The notes under the pieces were generated by a model. The model saw only the letters and a list, made by a program, of their open reading frames with translations. It did no database searches and was not told the origin of the DNA. Of a DNA stretch of 34,595 nucleotides, positions 1 through 7,870 are shown piece by piece (position 1 is the stretch's first letter; every line of letters begins with the position of its first letter). The translations under genes and the position numbers were made by a program. This stretch comes from an uncultured Sulfitobacter sp. Its GTDB lineage: Bacteria; Pseudomonadota; Alphaproteobacteria; Rhodobacterales; Rhodobacteraceae. Location of the stretch: contig CALFWM010000072.1 of the NCBI GenBank assembly GCA_937928635.1, positions 1 to 34,595 of the forward strand, read 5' to 3'.

Positions 1-135
1 GCAAAACACAATGTGCCCCATGTGACGTTGTTGTTGCTGGACGGTGAGGGGCAGGTCACCCAGGTGTTGCGTGGCATGCGGTACAGTGATGAGATCAGAA
101 CAATCCTTGCTGGCCATTTTGAGGCGCATGGCTAA
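1..135 (+). CDS. 3' end of an unidentified protein (partial)
   Basis: An open frame enters from the left edge in frame 1 and stops at TAA (133-135), giving the last 44 residues of a protein. The visible tail has a hydrophobic beta-strand (HVTLLLLDGEGQ), a turn, and a final amphipathic helix (SDEIRTILAGHF). This is compatible with the end of an alpha/beta domain such as a thioredoxin-like fold, but too little is present to name a family. It converges on the ABC transporter operon on the other strand. It is called coding because the frame stays open to the edge and has ordinary codon usage. Confidence 0.6.
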   Translation, partial: AKHNVPHVTLLLLDGEGQVTQVLRGMRYSDEIRTILAGHFEAHG

Positions 136-469
136 AGCTGCGCGCAGCGCTCTTGGCGAGATGCGAGGATGCCTCGCCCGCTGTCCCAGTACATGCCCCT
201 TACCCCTCGCGCGCCACATCCACGTTTTACCGCATGGCTTTCCTCTTTCTGGCTTTAACTCTTCCCGGAGGTTTGGAGGCAGCGCCTCCAATGGCCCCTT
301 GGGGCCTTCTGTCTCATCCAGATGGACAAACCGCTGAAACTTCTTTGCTGCGGGTGTTTCGCTGCCCCGACAACGTTTCGCGTCAGACAACACGCCCTTA
401 CGCACGCCCTCTCCCTTTGGTCAGACGCGAAAAGTGATAAAACGCGTCTCACGCTAAAGTCGAAGCGCT
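136..469. other. Convergent intergenic region holding structured repeats
   Basis: No convincing gene lies in these 334 bases between two convergent genes; the short frames here have poor codon composition. The region holds a small hairpin near 171-185 (GCGAGG/CCTCGC), a dispersed two-hairpin repeat at 240-310 that recurs at 22200-22276, and two further stem-loops at 423-473 abutting the end of the ABC ATPase gene. The rest (about 311-422) shows nothing I can name. Confidence 0.6.
240..310 (-). repeat. Dispersed two-hairpin repeat, copy 1
   Basis: Bases 240-290 match 22200-22250 at nearly every position (a few substitutions, no gaps). Both copies contain a perfect hairpin with stem TTGGAGGC (273-280) and GCCTCCAA (284-291) around AGC. 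Beyond it is a second hairpin whose sequence differs between copies but still pairs: here GGCCCC (293-298) with GGGGCC (301-306), followed by TTCTGTCT. In both places the minus orientation lies downstream of a minus-strand stop codon, so the strand is given as minus. It is probably a family of intergenic, possibly terminator-like, elements; copy number elsewhere in the genome is unknown. Confidence 0.7.
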
Positions 470-473
470 TTAG
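423..473 (-). terminator. Paired stem-loops at the end of the ABC transporter operon
   Basis: Read on the minus strand directly after the ATPase stop codon there are two stem-loops. The first is CTAAAG (454-459) with CTTTAG (468-473), which overlaps the TAA stop. The second is AGACGCG (423-429) with CGCGTCT (443-449), around an A-rich 13-base loop (T-rich in the minus transcript). A long T run does not follow the second stem, so this may be an RNA 3'-end protecting structure rather than a classical intrinsic terminator. Confidence 0.45.
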
Positions 474-2110
474 TTGCCCGCGCTTTCCATCTTGCGGCTT
501 GCAAGAACCTCTTCGAGCCAGCCCAGTTTCATCTCAGGCACGGAGCTCAGAAGCAGATCGGTATAGTCATCAAAGGGCGGCGAGAGAACTTCGGATTTGG
601 GCCCGTAGCGGACAACTTCGCCCTGAAACATGACCGCGATACTGTCGGCAATGGCTTTGACCGTGGCCAGGTCGTGGGTGATGAACAGATAGGCGACGTC
701 TTCGATCTTTTGCAGGTTCAGCAACAGTTTGAGAATGCCGTCTGCGACCAGCGGATCAAGGGCGGAGGTCACCTCATCGCAGATGATCAGCTTGGGCTTT
801 GCCGCCAGTGCGCGCGCAATACAGACACGCTGTTTCTGACCACCGGAGAGTTCCGCCGGGTAGCGATCCTGAAAGCCTGTCCCCAGTTCGATCTCATCCA
901 GTAGTTCCTGAATGCGCCGCTGTTTTTCCGCGCCCTTGAGGCCAAAGTAGAACTCCAGCGGGCGGCCAATGATGGTGCCCACCGTCTGGCGCGGGTTCAT
1001 GGCGGTGTCCGCCATCTGGTAGATCATCTGCAACTCACGCAGATCATCCAAAGGGCGCGTGGGCAGGTCTGGCGTCAGGGTGCGCCCGTCAAAGATAATC
1101 TGCCCCTTTGACGGGGGCAAAAGCCCGGTGATGACGCGGGCCAGTGTGGATTTACCAGAGCCGGATTCCCCCACAACTGCAAGGGTTTGACCGGGGTGCA
1201 AATCAACGTTGATGTCTTTGAGAACATCAAAGTCAGTGCCCTTGTAGCGCGCTGTGATCCCTTGAACCCGGAGCAAGGGATTGGAGGTTGGGATTTTTTC
1301 CTCGTGGGTGATGGAGCGCACGGAGACCAGTGCCTGAGTGTAGTCCTCTTGCGGGTTGTTGATGATCTGATCAACGGTGCCATATTCGACCATTTCGCCC
1401 ATGCGGAGCACCATGATATGGTCAGAAACCTGCGCCACGACGGCAAGGTCATGGGTGATGTAGAGGGCGGCCACGCCGGTGTCGCGGATGGCTTCCTTGA
1501 TGGCGGCGAGCACGTCGATCTGGGTGGTCACATCCAGAGCCGTGGTGGGTTCGTCAAAGACCACCAGATCGGGTTCGGGGCAGAGTGCCAGCGCCGTCAT
1601 ACAGCGTTGCAGCTGGCCACCGGAGACCTGATGCGGATAGCGGTTGCCGATGTTTTCAGGGTCCGGCAGGCCGAGCTTGCGGAAGAGTTCAACGCCGCGC
1701 GCCTCGGCATCCTTGCGCGAGAATTTGCCTTGCAGCACGGCAGCCTCAACCACCTGATCCATGATTTTTTTCGCGGGGTTAAAGGAGGCCGCAGCGGATT
1801 GCGACACATAGGTGACCTCTCCGCCGCGCAGATTGCGCACATCGCGCATGCCGGCGCGCAACATGTCGCGCCCGTTAACCCAGACCTCACCACCGGTCAG
1901 TTCCACACCGCCCCGGCCATAGGCCATGGCAGCAAGGCCGATGGTGGATTTGCCAGCCCCGGATTCGCCAATCAGACCCAGCACCTTGCCCGGGGCCAGA
2001 TCAAAATCCACGCCATGCACAATTTCAATGTCGCGCGGGCGTTCGCCGGGGGGGTAGATCGTCGCGCCAATTTTGAGATTGCGGACTTTGAGCAGTGGTT
2101 GATCACTCAT
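470..2110 (-). CDS. Fused double ATPase of a peptide-type ABC transporter (DppD-DppF fusion)
   Basis: Cytoplasmic ATP-hydrolysing subunit of 546 aa that powers uptake by the permeases encoded upstream. Two complete ABC modules are joined in one chain. Module 1 has Walker A GESGAGKST (48-56), signature VSGGQ (162-166) and Walker B ending VVFDEP (about 182-188). Module 2 has Walker A GESGSGKST (314-322), signature LSGGQ (421-425) and IICDEV (about 442-447). Both have H-loops (ITHDL). Separate DppD and DppF subunits are about 270-330 aa each, so this is a compact fusion, common in proteobacterial opine and peptide importers. The start at 2110 was chosen because its ATG overlaps the permease stop as ATGA and begins the first conserved strand. 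The frame stays open to 2404, but only as a shadow of the permease. Confidence 0.93.
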   Translation of the reverse strand: MSDQPLLKVRNLKIGATIYPPGERPRDIEIVHGVDFDLAPGKVLGLIGESGAGKSTIGLAAMAYGRGGVELTGGEVWVNGRDMLRAGMRDVRNLRGGEVTYVSQSAAASFNPAKKIMDQVVEAAVLQGKFSRKDAEARGVELFRKLGLPDPENIGNRYPHQVSGGQLQRCMTALALCPEPDLVVFDEPTTALDVTTQIDVLAAIKEAIRDTGVAALYITHDLAVVAQVSDHIMVLRMGEMVEYGTVDQIINNPQEDYTQALVSVRSITHEEKIPTSNPLLRVQGITARYKGTDFDVLKDINVDLHPGQTLAVVGESGSGKSTLARVITGLLPPSKGQIIFDGRTLTPDLPTRPLDDLRELQMIYQMADTAMNPRQTVGTIIGRPLEFYFGLKGAEKQRRIQELLDEIELGTGFQDRYPAELSGGQKQRVCIARALAAKPKLIICDEVTSALDPLVADGILKLLLNLQKIEDVAYLFITHDLATVKAIADSIAVMFQGEVVRYGPKSEVLSPPFDDYTDLLLSSVPEMKLGWLEEVLASRKMESAGN

Positions 2111-2925
2111 CCCCGGCCCCCTTTCAGCGAGGTGGTGCGGTTCAGAATCCAATCGGCCACGAGGTTGATCGAGATGCACAGGGTGGCGATGGCATAGGCC
2201 GGATAGAGTGCTGCCTGGATGCCGTAGTTGATGCCTTCCTTGTTTTCTTTCACGATGCCGCCCCAGTCCGCCTGCGGGGGCTGCACGCCAAGTCCGAGGA
2301 AGGAGAGGGTGGAGATGAAGAGCACCATAAAGATGAAGCGCAGGCCCATTTCCGCCACCAGCGGCGAGAGCGCGTTGGGCAGGATTTCGCGGAAGATCAC
2401 CCAAGCGGTGCGTTCACCGCGCAGACGGGCGGCCTCCACATAATCCATCACGGTGATATCCACCGCCACGGCGCGCGCCAAGCGGTAGACGCGGGTGGAA
2501 TCGAGCAGACCCATCAGCACAATCAGGGTGAACATGGTGGTGGGCATAACAGAGAGCACCACCAGCGCGAAGATCAATGAGGGGATCGACATGATCAGAT
2601 CGACAAAGCGGCTGAGCACCTGATCGACCCACCCCCCCGATACGGCGGCGAAAAAGCCAAGGACTGAGCCGGTTACAAAGCTCAGGATAGTGGCCATGGT
2701 GGCGATAAAGATCGTGGTGCGTCCGCCGTAGATCAGACGGGTCAGCAGGTCGCGGCCCACGTTGTCCGTGCCAAGCCAGAACTCGGAAGACGCGGGTGCC
2801 CAGATTTCGTCCGAGACAATTTCAGCCATGCCGTAGGGCGCGATGAGGGGGGCGAAGATTGCGATCAGGAAATAGAGGCCGGTGAAGAACAGGCCGATCA
2901 TGGCGGAGATGGGGATGTTCTTCAT
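2107..2925 (-). CDS. Peptide/opine ABC transporter permease (DppC-like)
   Basis: Inner-membrane permease of 272 aa, the second half of the channel in a peptide/nickel/opine importer. It has an N-terminal transmembrane segment (about 5-27), a periplasmic stretch ending in the DppC-typical WLGTDNVGRDLLTRLIYGGR, and about five further membrane segments. The EAA loop lies near EAARLRGERTAWVIFREILPN, which contacts the ATPase. The ATG at 2925 is preferred over upstream ATGs because the frame before it runs through the intergenic repeat and has no membrane-protein character. The stop overlaps the ATPase start by 4 nt. The Shine-Dalgarno is poor, and the structured repeat at 2961-3174 lies just upstream, which could set the level of this subunit relative to the first permease. 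Confidence 0.93.
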   Translation of the reverse strand: MKNIPISAMIGLFFTGLYFLIAIFAPLIAPYGMAEIVSDEIWAPASSEFWLGTDNVGRDLLTRLIYGGRTTIFIATMATILSFVTGSVLGFFAAVSGGWVDQVLSRFVDLIMSIPSLIFALVVLSVMPTTMFTLIVLMGLLDSTRVYRLARAVAVDITVMDYVEAARLRGERTAWVIFREILPNALSPLVAEMGLRFIFMVLFISTLSFLGLGVQPPQADWGGIVKENKEGINYGIQAALYPAYAIATLCISINLVADWILNRTTSLKGGRG

Positions 2926-2960
2926 GGGGTGGTCTTTCTGGGGGAGGCGTGCGGCGCGGT

Positions 2961-3051
2961 GGTGATTGAACGCAGATGGGTGTCTCCCGGCGCATTTGCT
3001 AAGCAAATACGCGTGGTCGCACGGATTGCCTTTTTCAGGGAAAAAGCAATC
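2961..3051 (-). repeat. Structured tandem repeat, unit A
   Basis: This is one of two units with a 122-bp period in the gap between the two permease genes. It opens with a conserved box (GGTGATTGAACGC, then TGTCTCCCGGCGC). Hairpin 1 is ATTTGC (2994-2999), loop TAA, GCAAAT (3003-3008), extended after a C.A mismatch by GCG (2990-2992) and CGC (3010-3012). Hairpin 2 is GATTGC (3024-3029), one bulged C, TTTTT, loop CAGGG, AAAAA, GCAATC (3046-3051). Base-paired positions differ from unit B in compensatory fashion, so the structure itself is probably conserved. Confidence 0.85.
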
Positions 3052-3082
3052 GCAAAGGCACCCCGCCCGCCGTCCCGCGTTT

Positions 3083-3174
3083 GGTGATTGAACGCGACTG
3101 AGTGTCTCCCGGCGCTTTTGCTGCGCAAAAACGCTTGGTTGCACGCGGTGCGTTTTTTCGGGGAAAAACGCACC
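3083..3174 (-). repeat. Structured tandem repeat, unit B
   Basis: Second unit, with the same layout as unit A. The same conserved box begins at 3083. Hairpin 1 is TTTTGC (3116-3121), loop TGC, GCAAAA (3125-3130), with the same C.A mismatch and GCG/CGC extension. Hairpin 2 is GGTGCG (3147-3152), one bulged T, TTTTT, loop CGGGG, AAAAA, CGCACC (3169-3174). Four of six pairs in the outer stem of hairpin 2 are changed on both sides relative to unit A. The unit ends 5 bases from the stop codon of the first permease, so it lies in the intercistronic mRNA. Confidence 0.85.
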
Positions 3175-3178
3175 GTAT

Positions 3179-4135
3179 TCATTTTGGGTGCCTCAATCGC
3201 GGATTAGCTAAAATCGAAACAACATCCGCAATCAGGTTCAACCCTATATACACCGCCGCAAAGATCAGCCCGCAGGCCTGCACCACCGGCACATCGCGTT
3301 TTGCCACATGGTCCACCAGATATTGCCCCATGCCGGGGTAGGCGAACACGACCTCCACCACCACAACGCCCACGACAAGGTAGGCCATATTGATCATCAC
3401 CACGTTCACGATAGGGGCGATGGCGTTGGGGAAGGCGTGTTTGCGGATGATTTTCAGCATCCCCATGCCTTTGAGTTCAGCCGTTTCGATGTAGGCCGAT
3501 TGCATCACATTCAGGATCGCGGCACGGGTCATGCGCATCATGTGGGCGAGCACAACGAGGGTCAGCACCATAACGGGGATTGCAATGGCATTCAGTTTTT
3601 GCAGCAGGCTCATGCTGTCATTCATCAGGGCGACAGAGGGGAACCAGCCTAGTTGGATCGCCAGCACAAAGATCAGGATGTAGCCGATCATGAATTCCGG
3701 GATCGAAATGGTGGTCAGCGTGATGCCAGAGATCAGCTTGTCGGGCCAGCGGTTTTTGTAACGTACCGCCAGCAGGCCCAATATGATCGCCAGGGGCACC
3801 GAGATCAGCGCGGCCCAAAAGGCCAGGAACAATGTGTTTTTCAACCGCCCGCCGATGCTTTCAGCGATGTCGCGGCCATTGGTCAGGGCCGTGCCAAGGT
3901 CACCTTGCAGGAACCCGCCCAGCCAACTGAAATATCGTGTGATCGCAGGGTCATTCAGGCCCAGCTCTTCTCGGAGGTTCGCGAGGTTTTCAGGCGTCGC
4001 CCCCTGACCCAGAATTTGTTGGGCCACATCGCCGGGCAGCATAACGGTGCCCGCGAAGATCAGTACAGATGCTGCCAACAGCAGCAGGATGCCCAGCGCA
4101 ATGCGCTGAGCAACCAATTTGAGAACAGGATGCAT
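3179..4135 (-). CDS. Peptide/opine ABC transporter permease (DppB-like)
   Basis: Inner-membrane permease of 318 aa, the first channel subunit. It has the DppB hallmarks: an N-terminal membrane helix (about 9-30), a long periplasmic loop with LPGDVAQQILGQGATPE and a conserved LGLNDP, then about five helices. The EAA-type cytoplasmic loop reads IETAELKGMGMLKIIRKHAFPN, and the C-terminal YPGMGQYLVDHV region is typical. Its length is normal for the family. It starts 9 bp after the solute-binding protein stop, so the two are one transcript. The gap to the second permease (253 bp) is unusually long for this operon and is filled by the structured tandem repeat. Confidence 0.93.
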   Translation of the reverse strand: MHPVLKLVAQRIALGILLLLAASVLIFAGTVMLPGDVAQQILGQGATPENLANLREELGLNDPAITRYFSWLGGFLQGDLGTALTNGRDIAESIGGRLKNTLFLAFWAALISVPLAIILGLLAVRYKNRWPDKLISGITLTTISIPEFMIGYILIFVLAIQLGWFPSVALMNDSMSLLQKLNAIAIPVMVLTLVVLAHMMRMTRAAILNVMQSAYIETAELKGMGMLKIIRKHAFPNAIAPIVNVVMINMAYLVVGVVVVEVVFAYPGMGQYLVDHVAKRDVPVVQACGLIFAAVYIGLNLIADVVSILANPRLRHPK

Positions 4136-4144
4136 CTGTTCCGC

Positions 4145-5752
4145 TTACGCCGTCTTCCACGTGTGTTTGAACGCGTAGTAGTTCATCATATCCGCATTTG
4201 GATCACCGACATAGCCCGCCACATTGGCCGACACACCGTCAATAAAGTCGTTGAACATCGGCAGGATCAGCCCGCCTTCTTCGCGCAGCATGCGGCCCAT
4301 CTTGGAGTAGATTTCCTTGCGCTTGGCATCGTCCAGTTCGGCGCGCGCCTCAAGCAGCAAGGCGTCGAAATCGTCGCGCTTCCAACGGGTGTCGTTCCAG
4401 TCGGCGGAGGACAGATACGCCGTGGCGTACATCTGGTCCTGCACCGGGCGTCCGCCCCAGTAGGAGCAGCAGAAGGGCTGGACGTTCCAGACCTCGGACC
4501 AGTAGCCATCGTTTGGCTCACGCTTGACTTCCAGCGGGATGCCAGCGGCCTGACAGGACTGCTGAAACAGCGCGGCAGCATCGACTGCACCGGGGAAGGC
4601 CCCGTCCGCTGTGCGCAGGATGATGGGGCTGCCATCGTGGCCGGACTTCTTGTAGTGCTCGGCCGCTTTCTCTAGCGAGAACTCGCGCTGGGGGATCGTC
4701 TCATCAAACAGCGGATAGGCTGCATTGATGGGCATGTCGTTACCCACGCCGCCGTAACCCTGCAGGATCTTATCAACCATTTCCTGACGGTTGATTGCAT
4801 ATTTCAGCGCCAGCCGCAGGTCGAGATTGTCAAAGGGGGTTTTGTCAACATGGGCGATGAACACATAATGGCCCCGGCCGGATACGTTCACTACGTTCAC
4901 GGTGGGTGCGCGGTCCAGCAGTTTTGCGATCTTTGGCTCAACCCGGTTGATAACATCGACCTGTCCCGACTGAAGCGCTGCGGTACGGGCTGTTGCGTCG
5001 TTCAGCACGATCACCTCAACCTTGTCGTAGTGCGCTGTGACGGTCTGATCACCGCCCCAGTAATCAGAGCGACGGGTGGCCGACGCACGCACGCCAGGCT
5101 CAAAGCTCTCCATCAGGTAAGCGCCCGTGCCGATGGCCGCCGCAGGGTTGTCAAAACCACCGCCGGGCTGGATCATCAGATGATAATCCGCCATCAAATA
5201 GGGCAGGTCAGCGTTTGCGCCATCCAGTTCCACGACAAAGTTCATTCCGTCAGTGGACATGGATTTGATGCCCTTCATGATGCCCAACGCGCCAGATTTT
5301 GAATCCTCGTTGGAGTGACGCTCCATTGTCTTCATCACATCCTCAGCGGTCACGGCATTGCCGTTGGAGAACATGCAGTTCTCGCGGATTTTGAAGGTCC
5401 AGGTCGTCGCATCAGCCGATCCTTCCCAGCTTTCCGCGACAAGGCCGGACAGTTGGCCGTCGGCTTCAACGCGCACAAGTGTTTCGCCCCAGAGACGGCC
5501 AATGGTGATTGGCACATCAGAAGCCCAGCTTGCCGGGTCTTGTGTGTTGGTGCTTTCGCCGCCTTGTACGCCCAAGCGGAAGGTGCCACCTGCGACGGGC
5601 TTGGCATGGCCGTCTGCTTTTGCGTCGGTTGCCAGCATGGAATTTGCCACAGCAGCGGTCACGCCCAGAGCGGCCGCGCGTGTTACAAACTCACGGCGTG
5701 TCATGCTGCCCTTGGCAACTTCGCCGGTCAGATGTTTCAGTTCGTCATTCAT
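4145..5752 (-). CDS. Tat-exported family 5 solute-binding protein of the ABC importer
   Basis: Periplasmic substrate receptor (535 aa) of the SBP_bac_5 family, which binds peptides, opines, nickel chelates and similar ligands and delivers them to the permeases. The N-terminus carries a twin-arginine signal (MTRREFVTRAAALG near 17-30, then a hydrophobic stretch and an AxA-like ATDAKA site), so export folded by Tat is likely. The body shows family features such as TWTFKIRENCMFSNGNAVTAEDV and LRLALKYAINRQEMVDKILQGYGG. The ATG at 5752 has a good Shine-Dalgarno (GGGAGA) about 8 bases upstream; the frame extends further (to 5842) without it. The ligand cannot be read from sequence. The adjacent CocE-type hydrolase suggests an amide- or ester-bearing compound. 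Confidence 0.92.
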   Translation of the reverse strand: MNDELKHLTGEVAKGSMTRREFVTRAAALGVTAAVANSMLATDAKADGHAKPVAGGTFRLGVQGGESTNTQDPASWASDVPITIGRLWGETLVRVEADGQLSGLVAESWEGSADATTWTFKIRENCMFSNGNAVTAEDVMKTMERHSNEDSKSGALGIMKGIKSMSTDGMNFVVELDGANADLPYLMADYHLMIQPGGGFDNPAAAIGTGAYLMESFEPGVRASATRRSDYWGGDQTVTAHYDKVEVIVLNDATARTAALQSGQVDVINRVEPKIAKLLDRAPTVNVVNVSGRGHYVFIAHVDKTPFDNLDLRLALKYAINRQEMVDKILQGYGGVGNDMPINAAYPLFDETIPQREFSLEKAAEHYKKSGHDGSPIILRTADGAFPGAVDAAALFQQSCQAAGIPLEVKREPNDGYWSEVWNVQPFCCSYWGGRPVQDQMYATAYLSSADWNDTRWKRDDFDALLLEARAELDDAKRKEIYSKMGRMLREEGGLILPMFNDFIDGVSANVAGYVGDPNADMMNYYAFKHTWKTA

Positions 5753-5779
5753 GGATAGGGTCTCCCTGATGGAATCATG

Positions 5780-5793
5780 GCGCGTTATCGCGC
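5780..5793 (-). other. Intercistronic hairpin ahead of the binding-protein gene
   Basis: A 5-bp GC stem, GCGCG (5780-5784) with CGCGC (5789-5793) around TTAT, lies in the 120-bp gap between the hydrolase stop and the binding-protein start. It could stabilise the abundant binding-protein mRNA or act as a partial terminator. The T-run lies on the + side, so it is not a terminator for the minus operon. Confidence 0.3.
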
Positions 5794-5872
5794 TTGTTTT
5801 TGATTGACGGGCCAAGTTTGCCCATCCCGCGTCATATCGCAAGGGTTAATGGCCTGTTTTATCTGTCCCAGA

Positions 5873-7870
5873 CTACATGTGATCACGCGCAATGCTGTCG
5901 GTCAGATCGCGCTCATAGATCAGCCTGTCGTTCTCATAAGCCTCAAGGCGCGCGCTGAGATGAAAATGGGTGGCATCAGCCCACATGGCCGAATGGGTTT
6001 CTGTGCGCAGGCGAATGTCGCCGCGCTCCAGCTCGTCCGTCCAGTGGCAGGTGCCACGCGCAGAGAGCGGATCATCCGGGTGGATGTCCCAGCGTTCGCG
6101 CGCGGTTGAGCCGTTGATCAGGCCATGATCGGCGTCCCGAACCTTGCCAAAGTCATCCTCAATGATCAGGGAGGCAATGCCGGTGGTCATATCCGTTTCC
6201 TGTCGGCGGATATGGTTTTCGGGGCGTATTTCTTCGGTTTCCCAAGGGTCGGCAGCGGTGGGCGGTTCAAAGGTGTATTCATCACCGCCCGCGGTGGGGC
6301 GCTCTGTGAGGGCCAATAGACCAAAGTGCAACGTCACCTCTGATGCTTGCGGAGCGGGCCAGATCAAAGGCCAATACGCATTGGAGATGGCGACGCGCAA
6401 CCGATGGCCCTTCGGCACCCGATATCCGATATGATCAAGCGTGACGACAACGCCTTCTTCTTTGCCGGGGGTCATGGCGGCCGGATTTTGGTGGGTTTCC
6501 CGGTGCGCCAGATTGAGCACGCCATAGGTAATGCGCGTGGACGCACCGTCCGGATGCACGTGGTTGAGCCGAACCGCCAGCTGCCCCTGCGGTTGGTCAG
6601 AACTTATGCCAAGTGCGATCCGGGGTGCGCCAAGAATGTCGAGGTCATCTTCCAGCGGGGCGCTGTCAAAACAGACAGAAAGCGCATCATCGCGGCGCTG
6701 ATCACCGGGCATTTCCGGCCCAAGCCAGATCGCGCAATACTCGCCCGCATCCGCGCCGCAATGGGCGGGGGTGCAGATGGTTTGCGCCGCACAATACCCT
6801 TCTTCGCGTGTCAGACCATTTGTTGTCAGGTGAAAACCCGTTTCCGAAAGATGTCCCGTCGCCCCTTGTCCTTCCGCAATCCACCTGCCGGGGCGGTTGG
6901 CGTACCATGCCGCCGGGCGCACGCCGTCCATCAGGTAGGCGCGGTAATCGGGGTCATCCTCAACACCGGTATCCATGTCCTTGAGCCAGCGGTCCCACCA
7001 GCGCAGCGCCTCTTGCAGGAACCCGATGCGCGGTTCGGGCACGGCAAAATGCGGGTACTTGTGCACCCAGGGTCCGATGATACCTTTGGCACCGGGCAGG
7101 GCCTCCACCAATTGGGGCACGGCGTTTTTGTAGGCATCCCCCCAGCCGCCCACCGCCAGCACCCTGGCGGTGATCCTGCTGTAATCCTCAATCACCGAGC
7201 CGTGCTGCCAGTAGGCATCGCGGGTTTGGTGGCGCAGCCAGACGCTGGGCAGAAAGGGTTCATTTTGCAGCCGCTCCAGCCACATCTCGCGCCAATCCGC
7301 GCGCAGGGCCGGGTCGGGGGCGCGGGAGGAATAGCTCCACATGGTCGCGCCCCAGCCGAGGTTTTCATTCAGCAGGCAACCGCCCTTGTAGTGAATGTCA
7401 TTGGCAAAGCGATCAACCGTTGAGCACAGCGTGATCACCGCCTTCAACGCTTCGGGTTGCATTGCGGCGACCTGAAGGCCGTTAAACCCGCCCCAGCTGA
7501 TCCCCATCATCCCCACGCGCCCATTGCACCAGGGCTGTGCGGCGAGCTGGGCAATCACCTCGCAGGCGTCATCCATTTCTTGCTGCGTATATTCATCTGC
7601 CATGATGCCCTGACTGTCGCCATTGCCGCGCATGTCAACGCGCACGCAGGCATAGCCACGCTGCGCAAACCACGGATGGGTCAGGGCATCGCGCGCGCAG
7701 GTGCCGTCGCGTTTGCGGTAGGGCAGATATTCCAGGATCACCGGCACCGGATCATCCGCAGCATCCTTTGGCCGCCAGATCCGCGCGGAAAGGCGACAGA
7801 AATCAGACAGGGTGATGCCGTGGTCCGGCTCTTCGGTCAGTTCTCGCAGGGTATTTTTCAGGTCAGCCAT
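5873..7870 (-). CDS. CocE/NonD family serine hydrolase (peptidase S15-like)
   Basis: Alpha/beta hydrolase of 665 aa, in the family with cocaine esterase, X-Pro dipeptidyl-peptidase and glutaryl-7-ACA acylase. The nucleophile is Ser125 in GISWGG. Likely partners are Asp245 (GGWGD) and His270 (GPWVH), placed as in cocaine esterase, with Tyr48 or Tyr51 in LEYLPYRKRD as oxyanion residue. The C-terminal part (about 350-550) is the jelly-roll domain of the family; about 100 further residues follow. No signal peptide is seen, so it is probably cytoplasmic. It is first in the transporter operon, 120 bp before the binding protein, implying that it cleaves the imported substrate; that is inferred. The ATG at 7870 is the first in frame with conserved sequence. 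Confidence 0.88.
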   Translation of the reverse strand: MADLKNTLRELTEEPDHGITLSDFCRLSARIWRPKDAADDPVPVILEYLPYRKRDGTCARDALTHPWFAQRGYACVRVDMRGNGDSQGIMADEYTQQEMDDACEVIAQLAAQPWCNGRVGMMGISWGGFNGLQVAAMQPEALKAVITLCSTVDRFANDIHYKGGCLLNENLGWGATMWSYSSRAPDPALRADWREMWLERLQNEPFLPSVWLRHQTRDAYWQHGSVIEDYSRITARVLAVGGWGDAYKNAVPQLVEALPGAKGIIGPWVHKYPHFAVPEPRIGFLQEALRWWDRWLKDMDTGVEDDPDYRAYLMDGVRPAAWYANRPGRWIAEGQGATGHLSETGFHLTTNGLTREEGYCAAQTICTPAHCGADAGEYCAIWLGPEMPGDQRRDDALSVCFDSAPLEDDLDILGAPRIALGISSDQPQGQLAVRLNHVHPDGASTRITYGVLNLAHRETHQNPAAMTPGKEEGVVVTLDHIGYRVPKGHRLRVAISNAYWPLIWPAPQASEVTLHFGLLALTERPTAGGDEYTFEPPTAADPWETEEIRPENHIRRQETDMTTGIASLIIEDDFGKVRDADHGLINGSTARERWDIHPDDPLSARGTCHWTDELERGDIRLRTETHSAMWADATHFHLSARLEAYENDRLIYERDLTDSIARDHM

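Noticed and set aside
1187..2197. 336-aa + strand frame antisense to the ATPase
   Set aside because: High-GC antisense shadow; His/Gly-rich composition unlike any protein family, and the opposite strand is clearly coding.
2111..2404. N-terminal extension of the fused ATPase frame
   Set aside because: It is a shadow of the permease gene; the conserved ABC domain begins at the ATG that overlaps the permease stop.
2961..3174. CRISPR array or phage attachment site
   Set aside because: Only two imperfect, directly structured units with no spacers, no cas genes and no integrase nearby.
2922..3182. Minus-strand frame of 86 aa across the tandem repeat, and the upstream extension of the second permease
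   Set aside because: The peptide is just the translated repeat, showing the same motif twice, with no Shine-Dalgarno or protein family.
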